Positions 40,850 through 48,859 of a stretch of DNA of 64,000 nt are shown here, in pieces. Position 1 is the first letter of the stretch. Each line of letters starts with the position of its first letter. Under the pieces are notes generated by a model that worked only from the letters and a program-made list of their open reading frames with translations, had not been told where the DNA came from and did not search any database. Made by a program: the position numbers and the translations under genes. Origin of the DNA: an uncultured Prevotellaceae bacterium. GTDB lineage: Bacteria; Bacteroidota; Bacteroidia; Bacteroidales; Muribaculaceae. The DNA is taken from contig ONOU01000002.1 of NCBI GenBank assembly GCA_900319525.1, positions 205,071 through 269,070 of the forward strand, written 5' to 3'.

Positions 40850-40878
40850 AATACCACCTGCCGTTGTCATGTCATGCA
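40850..40878. repeat. 29-bp exact copy of an integrase-gene segment
   Basis: Positions 40850-40878 are identical to 42768-42796, which encode IPPAVVMSC next to the catalytic His of the tyrosine integrase. The identity stops abruptly on both sides, and the copy abuts the transposase remnant. Confidence 0.8.
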
Positions 40879-40984
40879 AAAACATCACCAGCGTGTGCAT
40901 CATCAACGGGAATCTTTTGAAGAGGAATACCGCAAACATTTGCAGAATGCCGGAATAGAATGGAATGACTACCGCCTGACGTGA
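40874..40984 (+). pseudogene. C-terminal remnant of a Y1 (RAYT/IS200-like) transposase
   Basis: A 36-codon open stretch encodes HHQRESFEEEYRKHLQNAGI, then EWNDYRLT. It resembles the 'EE..LL...GI.YDERYLW' tails of Bacteroidetes REP-associated tyrosine transposases. No catalytic part remains. It is followed at once by nested palindromes of REP style, which supports the call. The upstream break coincides with the 29-bp integrase copy. Confidence 0.5.
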
Positions 40985-41021
40985 ATGGCCCTCGACGAGG
41001 CCCGTCTGCGGTTTGCCTTAT

Positions 41022-41091
41022 ACCCCACGCCACACGAGGCCTACGGCCTGTGCGCCGTGGGGTCACCTCAAGTTCAAGGCCGCTGGCCTTG
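41022..41091. repeat. REP-like nested hairpins
   Basis: ACCCCACG (41022-41029) pairs with CGTGGGGT (41056-41063) and encloses AGGCC-tac-GGCCT (41037-41049). A second hairpin CAAGGCC-gct-GGCCTTG is at 41075-41091. Such imperfect palindromes are the substrates of RAYT-type transposases, and the remnant of one lies just upstream. Confidence 0.5.
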
Positions 41092-41136
41092 CTGTGTCCT
41101 TCGACCACACCGCCCCCACCTTTTATCGGGTGAGCC

Positions 41137-41165
41137 GGAATTAATCCTTAACGTCACGATTTAAC
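41137..41165. repeat. Left attachment-site candidate
   Basis: Starts GGAATTAATCC and ends AACGTCACGATTTAAC. It matches 44961-44989 in 27 of 29 positions and lies upstream of the integrase promoter region. Confidence 0.7.
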
Positions 41166-41189
41166 ATTCGGGGGGTACCGAGCGGAAAT

Positions 41190-41224
41190 AAAAATAAGCG
41201 GCTGAAAATCAGTCGCTTATTTTT
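41190..41224. terminator. AT-rich palindrome, bidirectional terminator candidate
   Basis: AAAAATAAGCG pairs with CGCTTATTTTT around a further CTGA/TCAG stem. T runs on both strands. It lies just inside the left att repeat and would insulate the island from outside transcription. The rest of 41225-41562 shows no gene. Confidence 0.65.
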
Positions 41225-41562
41225 GAATTGTGGAGCATAGCGCTTTCTGGAGCAATATGGTCCGACACGCATAGAGTCGTTAATGTTCGGATTGTCAGTT
41301 GCTTAGATCGAGCTATCGATTCTTGACATATCGATAAAAACCCTGTTATCCCGTAAAAGGGGGGAATCAATGTACCCCCCAAAAAGCAACCTTGCGCACC
41401 GACGCGACCCCGCGTTTCTTCTTACTCAAAGTCATACGAATCTGATGCTCACGTCATCGATGGGAACCTGTCGGATGAAGTGGTCGGCATAATGGCGTTA
41501 TCGTGTCATAAGATGTCTTGTAATGTCTTATCGTATCGCGCTAATTTATTGTTACTCAATAA

Positions 41563-41594
41563 TTTGCGTATTATTTTGAGACATTGTAATTTTG
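41563..41594 (+). promoter_or_regulatory. Integrase promoter
   Basis: TTTG at 41563-41566, 20-base spacer, TAATTTTG at 41587-41594, and the integrase ATG 25 bases later. Just upstream (41500-41540) are short repeats of ATGTCTT/AAGAT that may be integrase arm sites. Confidence 0.65.
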
Positions 41595-41619
41595 CAGAAA
41601 ATATAAAATTAAAGTTATT

Positions 41620-42978
41620 ATGAAGGAGATTAAATTTAATTGCAGGACATTCCTGAACCATCGCGATCAAGTGGTGGTGCGCGTAAGGTGGAACAAAAAG
41701 AGGTCTGAGGTCGGTTTCTCTATCGGGTTGCATGCAGACCCTTCGAAGTGGAACGCCGACTCTCAGAGGCCTGTGCGTGGCTCTACGCATGTTATCGGCC
41801 AAAAGAGGATACCGTCGCGTGTCATCAACGACCGGATCGATGAGTTCCTTGCAGCTATCAATGAGTCCTTTGTCGAGTTCGGGCTCAAGGATATTATGCC
41901 TGGACCAGACGAACTGCGTGAGCTTGTGAACGAAAAGGTGGGTCGGGGCGAGGATCTGGAAGAAGAACCACAGGTAAAGCCGCTCAAGGAGATTTTTGAC
42001 GATTTCCTTGCGTCTGGCAAAAAGGAACGCGATTGGACGAGCGCAGTGCACTACAAGTATGAGCAGGTGTGGAAACACTTGACTCAGTGTGATCCGACCG
42101 TTTCTCTTGAGACCCTTGACAAGGACAAGATGCTCGAACTCAAGGATTGGTATGTCAAGAACAATTACAAGAATCGCACAATCACCAAGCAGTTCCGGTT
42201 TTTGAAATCGTTCCTTCGCTGGATGAAGGCCAATGGCTATCCTGTCCACGAGAGTGCGATTGACTGCCAGATTCATTTGACCGTTACCAAGAAAAATGTG
42301 ACTTTTCTGACGTTCAAGGAGCTGATGCAGTTTTATCACTATAAGTTCGCGCCCGAGCATAAATATCTGGATAAGGCTCGCGACATGTTCTGCTTCATGG
42401 CGTTCACCTCGTTGCGCTATTCAGACCTTGCTCAGCTCAAAAGGGCCAATATCACCAGCCGTGGCATTGAACTCTATACCAAGAAGACCTCGACTCCAAT
42501 TACGATACCGATTATTGATTATGCGCGGAAGATCATGGACAAGTATTCCACCTTCCAGTCATCAGATGGCAGTTTATTCCCGGTGCCGTCAAGCCAGAAG
42601 TTGAATGACTATATCAAAATTGCGGCAGAGCAGGCCGGCATCGATAGGGAAGTCGTCAACACTTACTTCATTGGCACGAAACGGTACGATGAGGTTCATA
42701 AGTTCTATGAAATCATTGGTTGCCATGACGGTCGTCGCACGTTTGTGTGCTGCTCTCTGGCATTTGGAATACCACCTGCCGTTGTCATGTCATGCACGGG
42801 GCACAAGGACTATCAGAGCATGAAGCCCTACATCGAGGTGGGGAACGATACACAGAAACTTGAACTTGACAAGTGGAACGGGAAAGACACCAAGGTTGAC
42901 ATCATCACTGCTCTTGAGGATCTCGATGCCGAGAAACTTGAGTTGGTGTATGATTTCGTCAAGTCAATTGCAAGTTGA
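41620..42978 (+). CDS. Tyrosine recombinase / integrase
   Basis: A 452-residue protein. N-terminal arm-binding region (MKEIKFNCRTFLNHRDQVVV), a SAM-like core-binding domain (FDDFLASGKKERDWTSAVHY; YKNRTITKQFRFLKSFLRWM), and the catalytic domain with Arg in TSLRYSDLAQLKR (near 264), HDGRRTF as HxxR (near 368), GHKDY and the nucleophile Tyr in MKPYIEV (near 403). It is of the Bacteroides transposon integrase type and should act on the flanking direct repeats. Confidence 0.93.
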   Translation: MKEIKFNCRTFLNHRDQVVVRVRWNKKRSEVGFSIGLHADPSKWNADSQRPVRGSTHVIGQKRIPSRVINDRIDEFLAAINESFVEFGLKDIMPGPDELRELVNEKVGRGEDLEEEPQVKPLKEIFDDFLASGKKERDWTSAVHYKYEQVWKHLTQCDPTVSLETLDKDKMLELKDWYVKNNYKNRTITKQFRFLKSFLRWMKANGYPVHESAIDCQIHLTVTKKNVTFLTFKELMQFYHYKFAPEHKYLDKARDMFCFMAFTSLRYSDLAQLKRANITSRGIELYTKKTSTPITIPIIDYARKIMDKYSTFQSSDGSLFPVPSSQKLNDYIKIAAEQAGIDREVVNTYFIGTKRYDEVHKFYEIIGCHDGRRTFVCCSLAFGIPPAVVMSCTGHKDYQSMKPYIEVGNDTQKLELDKWNGKDTKVDIITALEDLDAEKLELVYDFVKSIAS

Positions 42979-43015
42979 TACAAATACCTGATGTTGTGAA
43001 GAGAAGAATTTGTAG

Positions 43016-43040
43016 AAAACGCAACGATTTGTTGCGTTTT
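43016..43040 (+). terminator. Terminator after the integrase gene
   Basis: AAAACGCAAC-gattt-GTTGCGTTTT, a 10-bp perfect stem followed by CTTTT. It lies 37 bases after the integrase stop. A -7-like TATTTTTG near 43067-43074 follows and may start the AAA/TOPRIM operon. Confidence 0.75.
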
Positions 43041-43100
43041 CTTTTGAAAATAGCAAAAAATAGGCTATTTTTGCGGTCAAAACGCAAATATTTCGACATT

Positions 43101-44372
43101 ATGAAGATATCGATTAAGAAAATCAAGGTTGGCGGAATCACCAATATTAAGGATGTTGAGATTCCCATGGAGAAGTTGACGGCCCTTGTCGCTCCCAACA
43201 ATTATGGTAAGAGCAACTTCCTTGTCGCCATCGAGTTCGCTGTGCAGTTCATGGCGGCTCAGAGCGATACCAGGCTCAAGATGATGTCAACGCGCAACGT
43301 GATACCCATCAATAAGTCAATGGAGGATGCTCCCTTCTCGTTTGAGATGGAGGGCTGCACGGGTGACACGGAGTTTGTTTATGGCTTTTCGTTTGAGTGG
43401 GCCAGGACAAACGGTAAAGATCAAGGGAGTAGGGTGGTGAGCGAGACCCTGAAATTGAAACAGGCCACAGAACTGAAGTATAAGGCATATATCAAGCGTG
43501 AGGCTACTGAACTCGCGTATATCATTGCCACGCCTAAGGGACGCTGCAACAAAGCGGTTCTGGTTGATCGCGGCACCCTTGTCATGGACAAACTGTTGAA
43601 CATGGATGGGCTGTTCTATCTGGACCTGGTTAAGGCCATAAGGTCGATGAACGTCAAGCGAGTGAATACGCTGGACAACCCGGATGGTATTTTCAGTTCA
43701 CCGTATCCTGCCTCGGGCTCTGGAGGGTACAGTGTGTCATTTCCCAAACCTGGCGAAATCGGCTTCTTCATCAACAGCCTCCGCCAACTTGATGTGGACA
43801 AGTATGAGTTGCTGAAGAACACCATCGTTGACCTGTTGCCCAACATTGAGGATTTTGAGCCTGTTCAGGTGGACCTGTCTCCGAAGACTGATGTGCCATT
43901 CCAACTCTCAAATACATACTTTGATATCCGTGTCAAGGAACGCTACAATAACCAGTACACCAGCATCAACAATGTGTCAACCGGCAGCAAGAAAATCTTG
44001 TTTGTCTTGACCATGTCGTTGGCAGCCAGCCTTAACCATGTAGACCTGCTCATGTTCGAGGAATTGGAAAACTCTGTACATCCACGACTGTTGCAAAATC
44101 TGCTACAAGTCGTTACCGAACTTGCGGGTAATACCAAGGTCATCACAACGAGTCATTCTCCCTATTTGGTCAAGTATCTGTCGCCGAGCAATATCCAGTT
44201 GGGCCTGCCCACACATTCAGGTGTTGCTGAGTTCAAGTCCATCAAGCCCAGCAAGGTCAATAAGGTGTTGCGTCAGGCGTCAGCCGAGGAAGTGTCTATC
44301 GGTGAATACCTGTTCGACATGATGCTTGATGCCGAGGCTGACGATGAGATGTTGAACGAATATTTTGCGTGA
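43101..44372 (+). CDS. AAA ATPase of OLD/ABC type (AAA_15/AAA_21)
   Basis: A 423-residue protein from ATG 43101 (MKISIKKIKVGGITNIKDVE). Walker A is LVAPNNYGKSNFLVAIEF near residues 30-47; signature-like STGSKKILFVLTMSLAAS precedes Walker B LLMFEELENSVHPRLLQ; TTSHSPYLVKYL is the H-loop. This architecture is shared by the ATPases of OLD, Gabija-, PARIS- and AbiL-like defence systems. It overlaps the TOPRIM-like gene at its end, so the two are cotranscribed and probably form a complex that senses phage and unleashes the partner. Confidence 0.85.
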   Translation: MKISIKKIKVGGITNIKDVEIPMEKLTALVAPNNYGKSNFLVAIEFAVQFMAAQSDTRLKMMSTRNVIPINKSMEDAPFSFEMEGCTGDTEFVYGFSFEWARTNGKDQGSRVVSETLKLKQATELKYKAYIKREATELAYIIATPKGRCNKAVLVDRGTLVMDKLLNMDGLFYLDLVKAIRSMNVKRVNTLDNPDGIFSSPYPASGSGGYSVSFPKPGEIGFFINSLRQLDVDKYELLKNTIVDLLPNIEDFEPVQVDLSPKTDVPFQLSNTYFDIRVKERYNNQYTSINNVSTGSKKILFVLTMSLAASLNHVDLLMFEELENSVHPRLLQNLLQVVTELAGNTKVITTSHSPYLVKYLSPSNIQLGLPTHSGVAEFKSIKPSKVNKVLRQASAEEVSIGEYLFDMMLDAEADDEMLNEYFA

Positions 44373-44376
44373 AGAT

Positions 44377-44988
44377 ATGAAGAAGACTGGACCGAATAAG
44401 CCACATGTGGTAATCTTTGTTGAAGGCGACACCGATAAGATCTTCTTTGACCACCTCATTCAGTTCTATCGTGAGCATTCGACAACCGAGGTCGTCTCAT
44501 GCGAAGTGAGGAACCTGCGCGGTGTATCACGCTACACCAATAAGATCGTGGGCAAACTCCAAAACGACATTTGCCCGAAAGCATTGAAGAAAGGCATGGC
44601 GGTGACAGCGGTATGTTGCAGTTATGATACCGATGTGTTTGAGTATGCCGAGCGTCCCGTGGTTGACTGGAACAAGGTTGAGCGAGAAGTCAAGAAACTT
44701 GGTATCAGTGAGTTCTGCCACGTCAGGGTAGAGCAGATGATGGAAGATTGGCTTCTGGATGACCTTGCAGGCATTTGTGCGTTCCTCAAATTGAAGAAGG
44801 CACCCATTCCGTTGGCAGGTGGAACTGGATACCAAAAGATGCAGACCCTCTTCAAGCGGGCTAACAAGATTTATCTGAAGGGCAACAGCATTGCACCAAT
44901 GATGGCCTCAATCGACATGAGCGTGATCAGACATCAACGGCAATCATCGTTAGCGCGCTTGGAATCAATCCTAAACGTCACGATTTAA
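44377..44988 (+). CDS. TOPRIM-like effector partner of the AAA ATPase
   Basis: A 203-residue protein; ATG 44377 follows the ATPase stop closely (an alternative start at 44365 overlaps it). VVIFVEGDTDKIFFDHLIQF is the VEGxTD motif of TOPRIM/OLD-type nucleases, and CCSYDTDVFEYAERPVVDWN and EQMMEDWLLDD carry further acids. Similar small proteins (DUF4276- or RloB-like) pair with AAA_21 ATPases in abortive-infection modules. The last codons (ESILNVTI) are formed by the right att repeat, so integration completes or alters its C-terminus. Confidence 0.65.
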   Translation: MKKTGPNKPHVVIFVEGDTDKIFFDHLIQFYREHSTTEVVSCEVRNLRGVSRYTNKIVGKLQNDICPKALKKGMAVTAVCCSYDTDVFEYAERPVVDWNKVEREVKKLGISEFCHVRVEQMMEDWLLDDLAGICAFLKLKKAPIPLAGGTGYQKMQTLFKRANKIYLKGNSIAPMMASIDMSVIRHQRQSSLARLESILNVTI

Positions 44989-44989
44989 C
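44961..44989. repeat. Right attachment-site candidate
   Basis: Starts GGAATCAATCC, ends AACGTCACGATTTAAC. It overlaps the TOPRIM gene's 3' end. The stretch 44990-45236 after it holds no convincing gene. Confidence 0.7.
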
Positions 44990-45236
44990 GACCGTTAGAT
45001 AACGCTCAAAACCCTTATATACAAGAGAGAAATAATACGCCCCGAGAGAGGACCGCTGGCAACAGATCAATAGGCTGGCGGCAGAGAGGGGCGACAACTA
45101 TATAAACGTAACACGATGGAGAAGGACCTGCTGGCGAGGAGTCAGCATGGACAACCACCATCACGGACGATGACCCAGTGGAGTGACACCGTAACCTCAA
45201 GACGTTACACTGTTACCTTCATTGGCGAGTCCGACT

Positions 45237-45289
45237 GAAGTAGTGATATCAGTGCTGGAGAAGCATTGACGTCGCTACTTCTTTTTTTT
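45237..45289 (+). terminator. Intrinsic terminator
   Basis: GAAGTAGTG (45237-45245) pairs with CGCTACTTC (45273-45281) and is followed by eight Ts. The only apparent upstream gene is the TOPRIM gene 250 bases away, so there may be an unrecognised short transcript. Between here and the leader, a 72-codon frame at 45310-45528 is open but overlaps the array promoter and is not supported. Confidence 0.7.
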
Positions 45290-45481
45290 CGGTTACTCTC
45301 CAGCCATTTGTGTCTTGTCCTCACCTTGTTTTAGGGAAGTGTGGTGTATTGTCGAGGTTAGAAGAACGGCGTGCTACGTGTCTTGAGAATCAGGTCAAAG
45401 TCGATGTTCTCGCCGATGACCTTCATCAATCGGATATAGTCGATGGATTGAGTGATATGATCAAATTATTAGCCAAAAGAC

Positions 45482-45512
45482 TTGCTGGCATTCAAAACTC
45501 TTCTTATCTTTG
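45482..45512 (+). promoter_or_regulatory. Leader promoter of CRISPR array 1
   Basis: TTG at 45482-45484, 20-base spacer, TATCTTTG at 45505-45512. The leader then reads AAATGTTAACAGGGCTGAAA, shared with array 3, and TTGTTAAATTGCATA, shared with array 2. Confidence 0.75.
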
Positions 45513-45628
45513 CAGGGTTAAATGTTAACAGGGCTGAAAATTTTTCAACTTTTGGTTAAAATGTTGTTAAATTGCATAGTTATACGACCATTGGCATGCT
45601 GATAATCAATAATTTAAGCAAAAGTGCT

Positions 45629-46264
45629 GTCAGAGACCATTTTCCATTAAAACAAGGATTAAGACCCAATCATGGCAAGAACGGAATAGATGCTAACAAC
45701 GAGTCAGAGACCATCTTCCATTAAAACAAGGATTAAGACCGTACTCTCAAGGAGTTATCGTACTGTCAAGGAATTTTGTCAGAGACCATCTTCCATTAAA
45801 ACAAGGATTAAGACTCAAAGGTTTTACCCTTGAGCACACAGTTTTGTGCTTGTCAGAGACCATCTTCCATTAAAACAAGGATTAAGACGTGATGCGGTTT
45901 GACTTTACAAACTTCTTTTGCTTGTCAGAGACCATCTTCCATTAAAACAAGGATTAAGACAATGTAAAGATGCCAGCTTCTTGCCATTCAGAGTTAGAGT
46001 CAGAGTCCATCTTCCATTAAAACAAGGATTAAGACAAAGAATTACCTTCGTTGTCCACAAAAGAACGTGCGTCAGAGACCATCTTCCATTAAAACAAGGA
46101 TTAAGACACAAACTTCTTTTGTTTGATGTCGAATTTTTCTACCGCATGTCAGAGACCATCTTCCATTAAAACAAGGATTAAGACAGTTCAGCTTTGGTCT
46201 TTTTGTCTAAACGTGCCATAGTCAGAGACCATCTTCCATTAAAACAAAAACAAGGATTAAGCCC
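45629..46264 (+). CRISPR. CRISPR array 1: nine 37-bp repeats, eight spacers
   Basis: Repeats begin at 45629, 45703, 45778, 45852, 45924, 45999, 46071, 46148 and 46222. The unit starts GTCAGAGACCATCTTCC, has ATTAAAACAAGG in the middle and ends GGATTAAGAC. Spacers are 35-40 bp. The first repeat has TTTTCC and the sixth GTCC variants. The last repeat has an AAAAAC insertion and a decayed end, which places the leader on the left and transcription on the plus strand. Spacers 4 and 7 overlap on one target gene. Confidence 0.97.
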
Positions 46265-46300
46265 TTCAAGACCATGGCGTTTCATGGTTCTTGAGGGGTT
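46264..46300 (+). terminator. Terminator after array 1
   Basis: CCTTCAAGACCATG pairs with CATGGTTCTTGAGG and is followed by TTTTT. It directly follows the decayed last repeat. Confidence 0.75.
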
Positions 46301-46427
46301 TTTAATGTGTCGTGATTGAGGTAGTGAGCATATAGGGCATGCAACACTCGGATGCGCATTTACCGTAATTGCTTATTGCCGATTTTTACATTTTGGAAGA
46401 ACTGATGATAAAAATATCAAAAAATGT

Positions 46428-46458
46428 TTTGATTTCCCTGATTTTGGCATTATTTTTG
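46428..46458 (+). promoter_or_regulatory. Promoter of the type III effector operon
   Basis: TTTG at 46428-46431, 19-base spacer, TATTTTTG at 46451-46458; the first ATG of the operon is at 46488. Confidence 0.75.
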
Positions 46459-46487
46459 TAGTGAAAAACATAAAAATTGTAAACAAC

Positions 46488-46799
46488 ATGGGAAAATTTG
46501 TACGAACCTTAACTATAACCTACGACCTTGATATTGACAACTGGGAGGTGCCACTGTTTCGTGGTGCCGTTGTTGATGCTATAGGATCGTCGGCCAACCT
46601 GCTCTTTCACAACCATACGCCAGATGATGGACTGCGGTACTCCTACCCGCTTATCCAGTATAAACGCCAGGGTGGCAAAGCGTGCATCGTTGCCGTTGAA
46701 CAGGGTGTGAACAAGTTTTATCGTTCACACTTTAGCAATGAAAATAATACAACACATAAATTTAATAATAAACAGAATAATGTCACCAGTAGAATCTAA
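46488..46799 (+). CDS. Truncated Cas6-like protein (N-terminal domain only)
   Basis: A 103-residue frame (MGKFVRTLTITYDLDIDNWE). FRGAVV, LLFHNHTPDDGLRYSYPLIQ, YKRQGGKA align with RGAIV, LFHNHGDSGLRYGYPQVQYK of the full-length Cas6 at 53874-54575. After about residue 75 it changes to low-complexity N/T-rich sequence (NENNTTHKFNNKQNN) and overlaps the Cas10 start region. The C-terminal ferredoxin-like domain and its Gly-rich loop are missing. It is either a decayed duplicate or a separate small protein that binds repeat RNA or Cas6. Confidence 0.6.
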   Translation: MGKFVRTLTITYDLDIDNWEVPLFRGAVVDAIGSSANLLFHNHTPDDGLRYSYPLIQYKRQGGKACIVAVEQGVNKFYRSHFSNENNTTHKFNNKQNNVTSRI

Positions 46800-48264
46800 A
46801 TCCAGACCTACTACACCGATTTATCTCTATGGCGCTGCCGTACAGGGCATTCAGGGATTCATTTTCCAGACGAATGAACTGAAAGATATCGTTGGCGCCA
46901 GTGAATTGGTAGAGGAAATCTGTACTCAAATGTTTGAAAATGAGTTCAAGCAAGATGGAGAACTCATCGTGAGCGCCGCAGGCAACATCAAATGCCTATT
47001 CTATTCTGAAGAACAATGCCAAAAGGCTGTGTTACTATTCCCGAAGACAGTCATGGAAGCCGCTCCCGGCATTACCATCAGTCAGGCTGTTGTGAAGACA
47101 ACACAGGAGGAAATCGATCAGAATTTCCAGTCGGTTGTTGATGAATTGGAGAAGAACCTCCATGCCCAACGAAGTCGAGCATGCAAGAGCATTACTACCG
47201 GATTGATGGGAATAGAACGCTCTCGCAGAACTGGTTTGCCAGCCGTTAAAGTTGAAAAGGATGATTTTCTCGATCTGAGCACATTCAAAAAGAAAAAACG
47301 TTCAGAAGGAAGCACTGCAACCTTAGCATTAGCCAAAAAGTCATTCGGTAATAACCAGTTACGTAAGGAACAACTTGCGCTTGACATTGAAAAACTTACC
47401 GACCGCAATGACTGGATTGCCATTATCCATGCCGACGGCAATGGGCTTGGGGCATACCTGGCCAACAAGGGAGGCAACAAGAAAGAATTGAGTGAATTCT
47501 CACGTAAACTAAGCGATGCAACCATTGCAGCATCGCAGAAGACCTTCAATGAGCTTCCACATGATTTAGACAAAGTCATTCCAATTCGTCCCGTTGTGCT
47601 GGGTGGTGATGACATGACTGTTATCTGCCGAGCCGATATCGCTATTGTTTATACGAAGTCATTTCTATCCCATTTTGAAGAGGAAACAAGGCTGAGGGGA
47701 TTCCCCTTGACTGCCTGCGCCGGCATCGCATTCATCAAATCATCCTATCCATTCCACTACGGCTATGACCTGGCCGAGATGCTTTGTAGTAGAGCCAAGA
47801 AGGACGCAAAGAGCCGGAAGGTTAATGGCCTCGCTCCTTCTTGCTTGATGTTCCACAAGGTACAAAGCAGTTTTGTGGAAAGTTTTGATGAAATTGCGCT
47901 GAAAGAACTCACACCCCAGCAGGGACATTCATTTGAGTTCGGCCCCTACTACATCAACACGCAAGACAATAGATGGACCATTGATGACTTGCTGAAGCAT
48001 TCATTTGTGCTGACTGGAAAAAACAAAGGCGAGAACAAGGACGGAAATGCCACCAAGTCGGACATCCGTAACTGGATGTCATTGATGTATGAGGATATCG
48101 AGAAAGCCAAGCAGAGAAAGAATCGGGTATTGCAGCTGGTCAACGGCGATTTCAGAACAACCTTTGAGAATGCCACTACCCCCATTGTGCGTGATGGCAT
48201 AAAATGCTATCCTGCCTATGACATTCTGTCAATTAGCACAATAGTTAGTTTACAAACCAAGTAA
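46780..48264 (+). CDS. cas10: Cas10 without HD domain
   Basis: A 494-residue protein from ATG 46780 (MSPVESKSRPTTPIYLYGAA). VQGIQGFIFQTNELKDIVGA, then SELVEEI is the Cmr2-like N-terminal palm motif; IIHADGNGLGAYLANKGGN is the second conserved strand; the catalytic VVLGGDDMTVIC puts GGDD at residues 275-278. No HD motif is present before the palm domain, and the protein is shorter than usual Cas10, as in III-D. It should make cyclic oligoadenylates after target RNA binding; DNA cutting would be left to the ancillary nucleases. Confidence 0.88.
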   Translation: MSPVESKSRPTTPIYLYGAAVQGIQGFIFQTNELKDIVGASELVEEICTQMFENEFKQDGELIVSAAGNIKCLFYSEEQCQKAVLLFPKTVMEAAPGITISQAVVKTTQEEIDQNFQSVVDELEKNLHAQRSRACKSITTGLMGIERSRRTGLPAVKVEKDDFLDLSTFKKKKRSEGSTATLALAKKSFGNNQLRKEQLALDIEKLTDRNDWIAIIHADGNGLGAYLANKGGNKKELSEFSRKLSDATIAASQKTFNELPHDLDKVIPIRPVVLGGDDMTVICRADIAIVYTKSFLSHFEEETRLRGFPLTACAGIAFIKSSYPFHYGYDLAEMLCSRAKKDAKSRKVNGLAPSCLMFHKVQSSFVESFDEIALKELTPQQGHSFEFGPYYINTQDNRWTIDDLLKHSFVLTGKNKGENKDGNATKSDIRNWMSLMYEDIEKAKQRKNRVLQLVNGDFRTTFENATTPIVRDGIKCYPAYDILSISTIVSLQTK

Positions 48265-48286
48265 CTCACAACATCACAATACACCA

Positions 48287-48859
48287 ATGAACGAATTGAA
48301 TTATAAAATAGAGTTCTTCTCGGAGTGGCATTGCGGCTCGGGATTGTCGGCTGGTGCCGACATTGATGCTCTTGTCATCAAAGACTCCGATGGGCTCCCG
48401 TATATTCCGGGCAAGACGCTAAAAGGTCTCATTAGGGAGGCTTTTGATGACTATGTCTCATTTTCCAAGGCAAATGTCGATTCTGTAGATAAGGCATTCG
48501 GCAAGCCAGTCGATGGGCAAGGCGAACAAAGTCAAGGTATCCTGTACTTCACAGATGCTTGTCTGAGAGAAGATGAACGCCAAGCAATCATCGATAACAA
48601 CGCTCAACAGTTCATGTTCCAGAAGAGGTCTCGAACGGCTATTGACGAGAATGGTATTGCCAAGGAACACTCGCTGCGTAGTATTCAGACGGTAGTGCCC
48701 TGCACACTGTATGCTACGGTGATGAACGTCCCCGATGATATGTGCGATATCCTTACCAAGTCTTTGGGATTGGTAAAGAGAATGGGTGTGAACCGCAATC
48801 GTGGGCTCGGCAGATGCCAGTTGTCGGTTGTTAATATCAAGAAAGGAGGCGAGCTATGA
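48287..48859 (+). CDS. Cas7-like RAMP subunit (Csm3-like)
   Basis: A 190-residue RAMP protein. GADIDALVIKDSDGLPYIPG followed by KTLKGLIREAFDDY is the Csm3 active-loop and 'PG(S/T)-x-KG-x-R' signature; the Asp in GADIDA is the candidate target-RNA-cleaving residue. The C-terminal MGVNRNRGLGRCQLSVV has the RAMP Gly-rich loop. Single-domain Cas7 subunits form the crRNA backbone and cut target RNA at 6-nt steps. Overlaps the next gene by 4 bases. Confidence 0.85.
   Translation: MNELNYKIEFFSEWHCGSGLSAGADIDALVIKDSDGLPYIPGKTLKGLIREAFDDYVSFSKANVDSVDKAFGKPVDGQGEQSQGILYFTDACLREDERQAIIDNNAQQFMFQKRSRTAIDENGIAKEHSLRSIQTVVPCTLYATVMNVPDDMCDILTKSLGLVKRMGVNRNRGLGRCQLSVVNIKKGGEL

Larger units (their letters stand above)
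41137..44989 (+). mobile_element. Small integrative island: integrase plus AAA/TOPRIM module
   Basis: A 29-bp direct repeat with two mismatches bounds the region (41137-41165 and 44961-44989; shared core AACGTCACGATTTAAC). It holds exactly three genes on the plus strand: tyrosine integrase, AAA ATPase, TOPRIM-like protein. The right repeat forms the last codons of the TOPRIM gene. The size (3.85 kb) is small for an integrative element; it has no transfer genes, so it must rely on another element or passive transfer. Confidence 0.7.

Noticed and set aside
40850-42796. 29-bp repeat as an integration site pair
   Set aside because: One copy is inside the integrase catalytic coding sequence, which excision would destroy. 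The 41137/44961 repeats fit better.
45310-45528. 72-codon frame before array 1
   Set aside because: It overlaps the leader promoter, starts with no RBS, and shows no recognisable protein pattern; at best a remnant.
45905-46111. Minus-strand ORFs across the arrays reading CLNPCFNGRWSLT repeatedly
   Set aside because: These are translations of the CRISPR repeats, a frequent misannotation. The same holds for 57322-57783.
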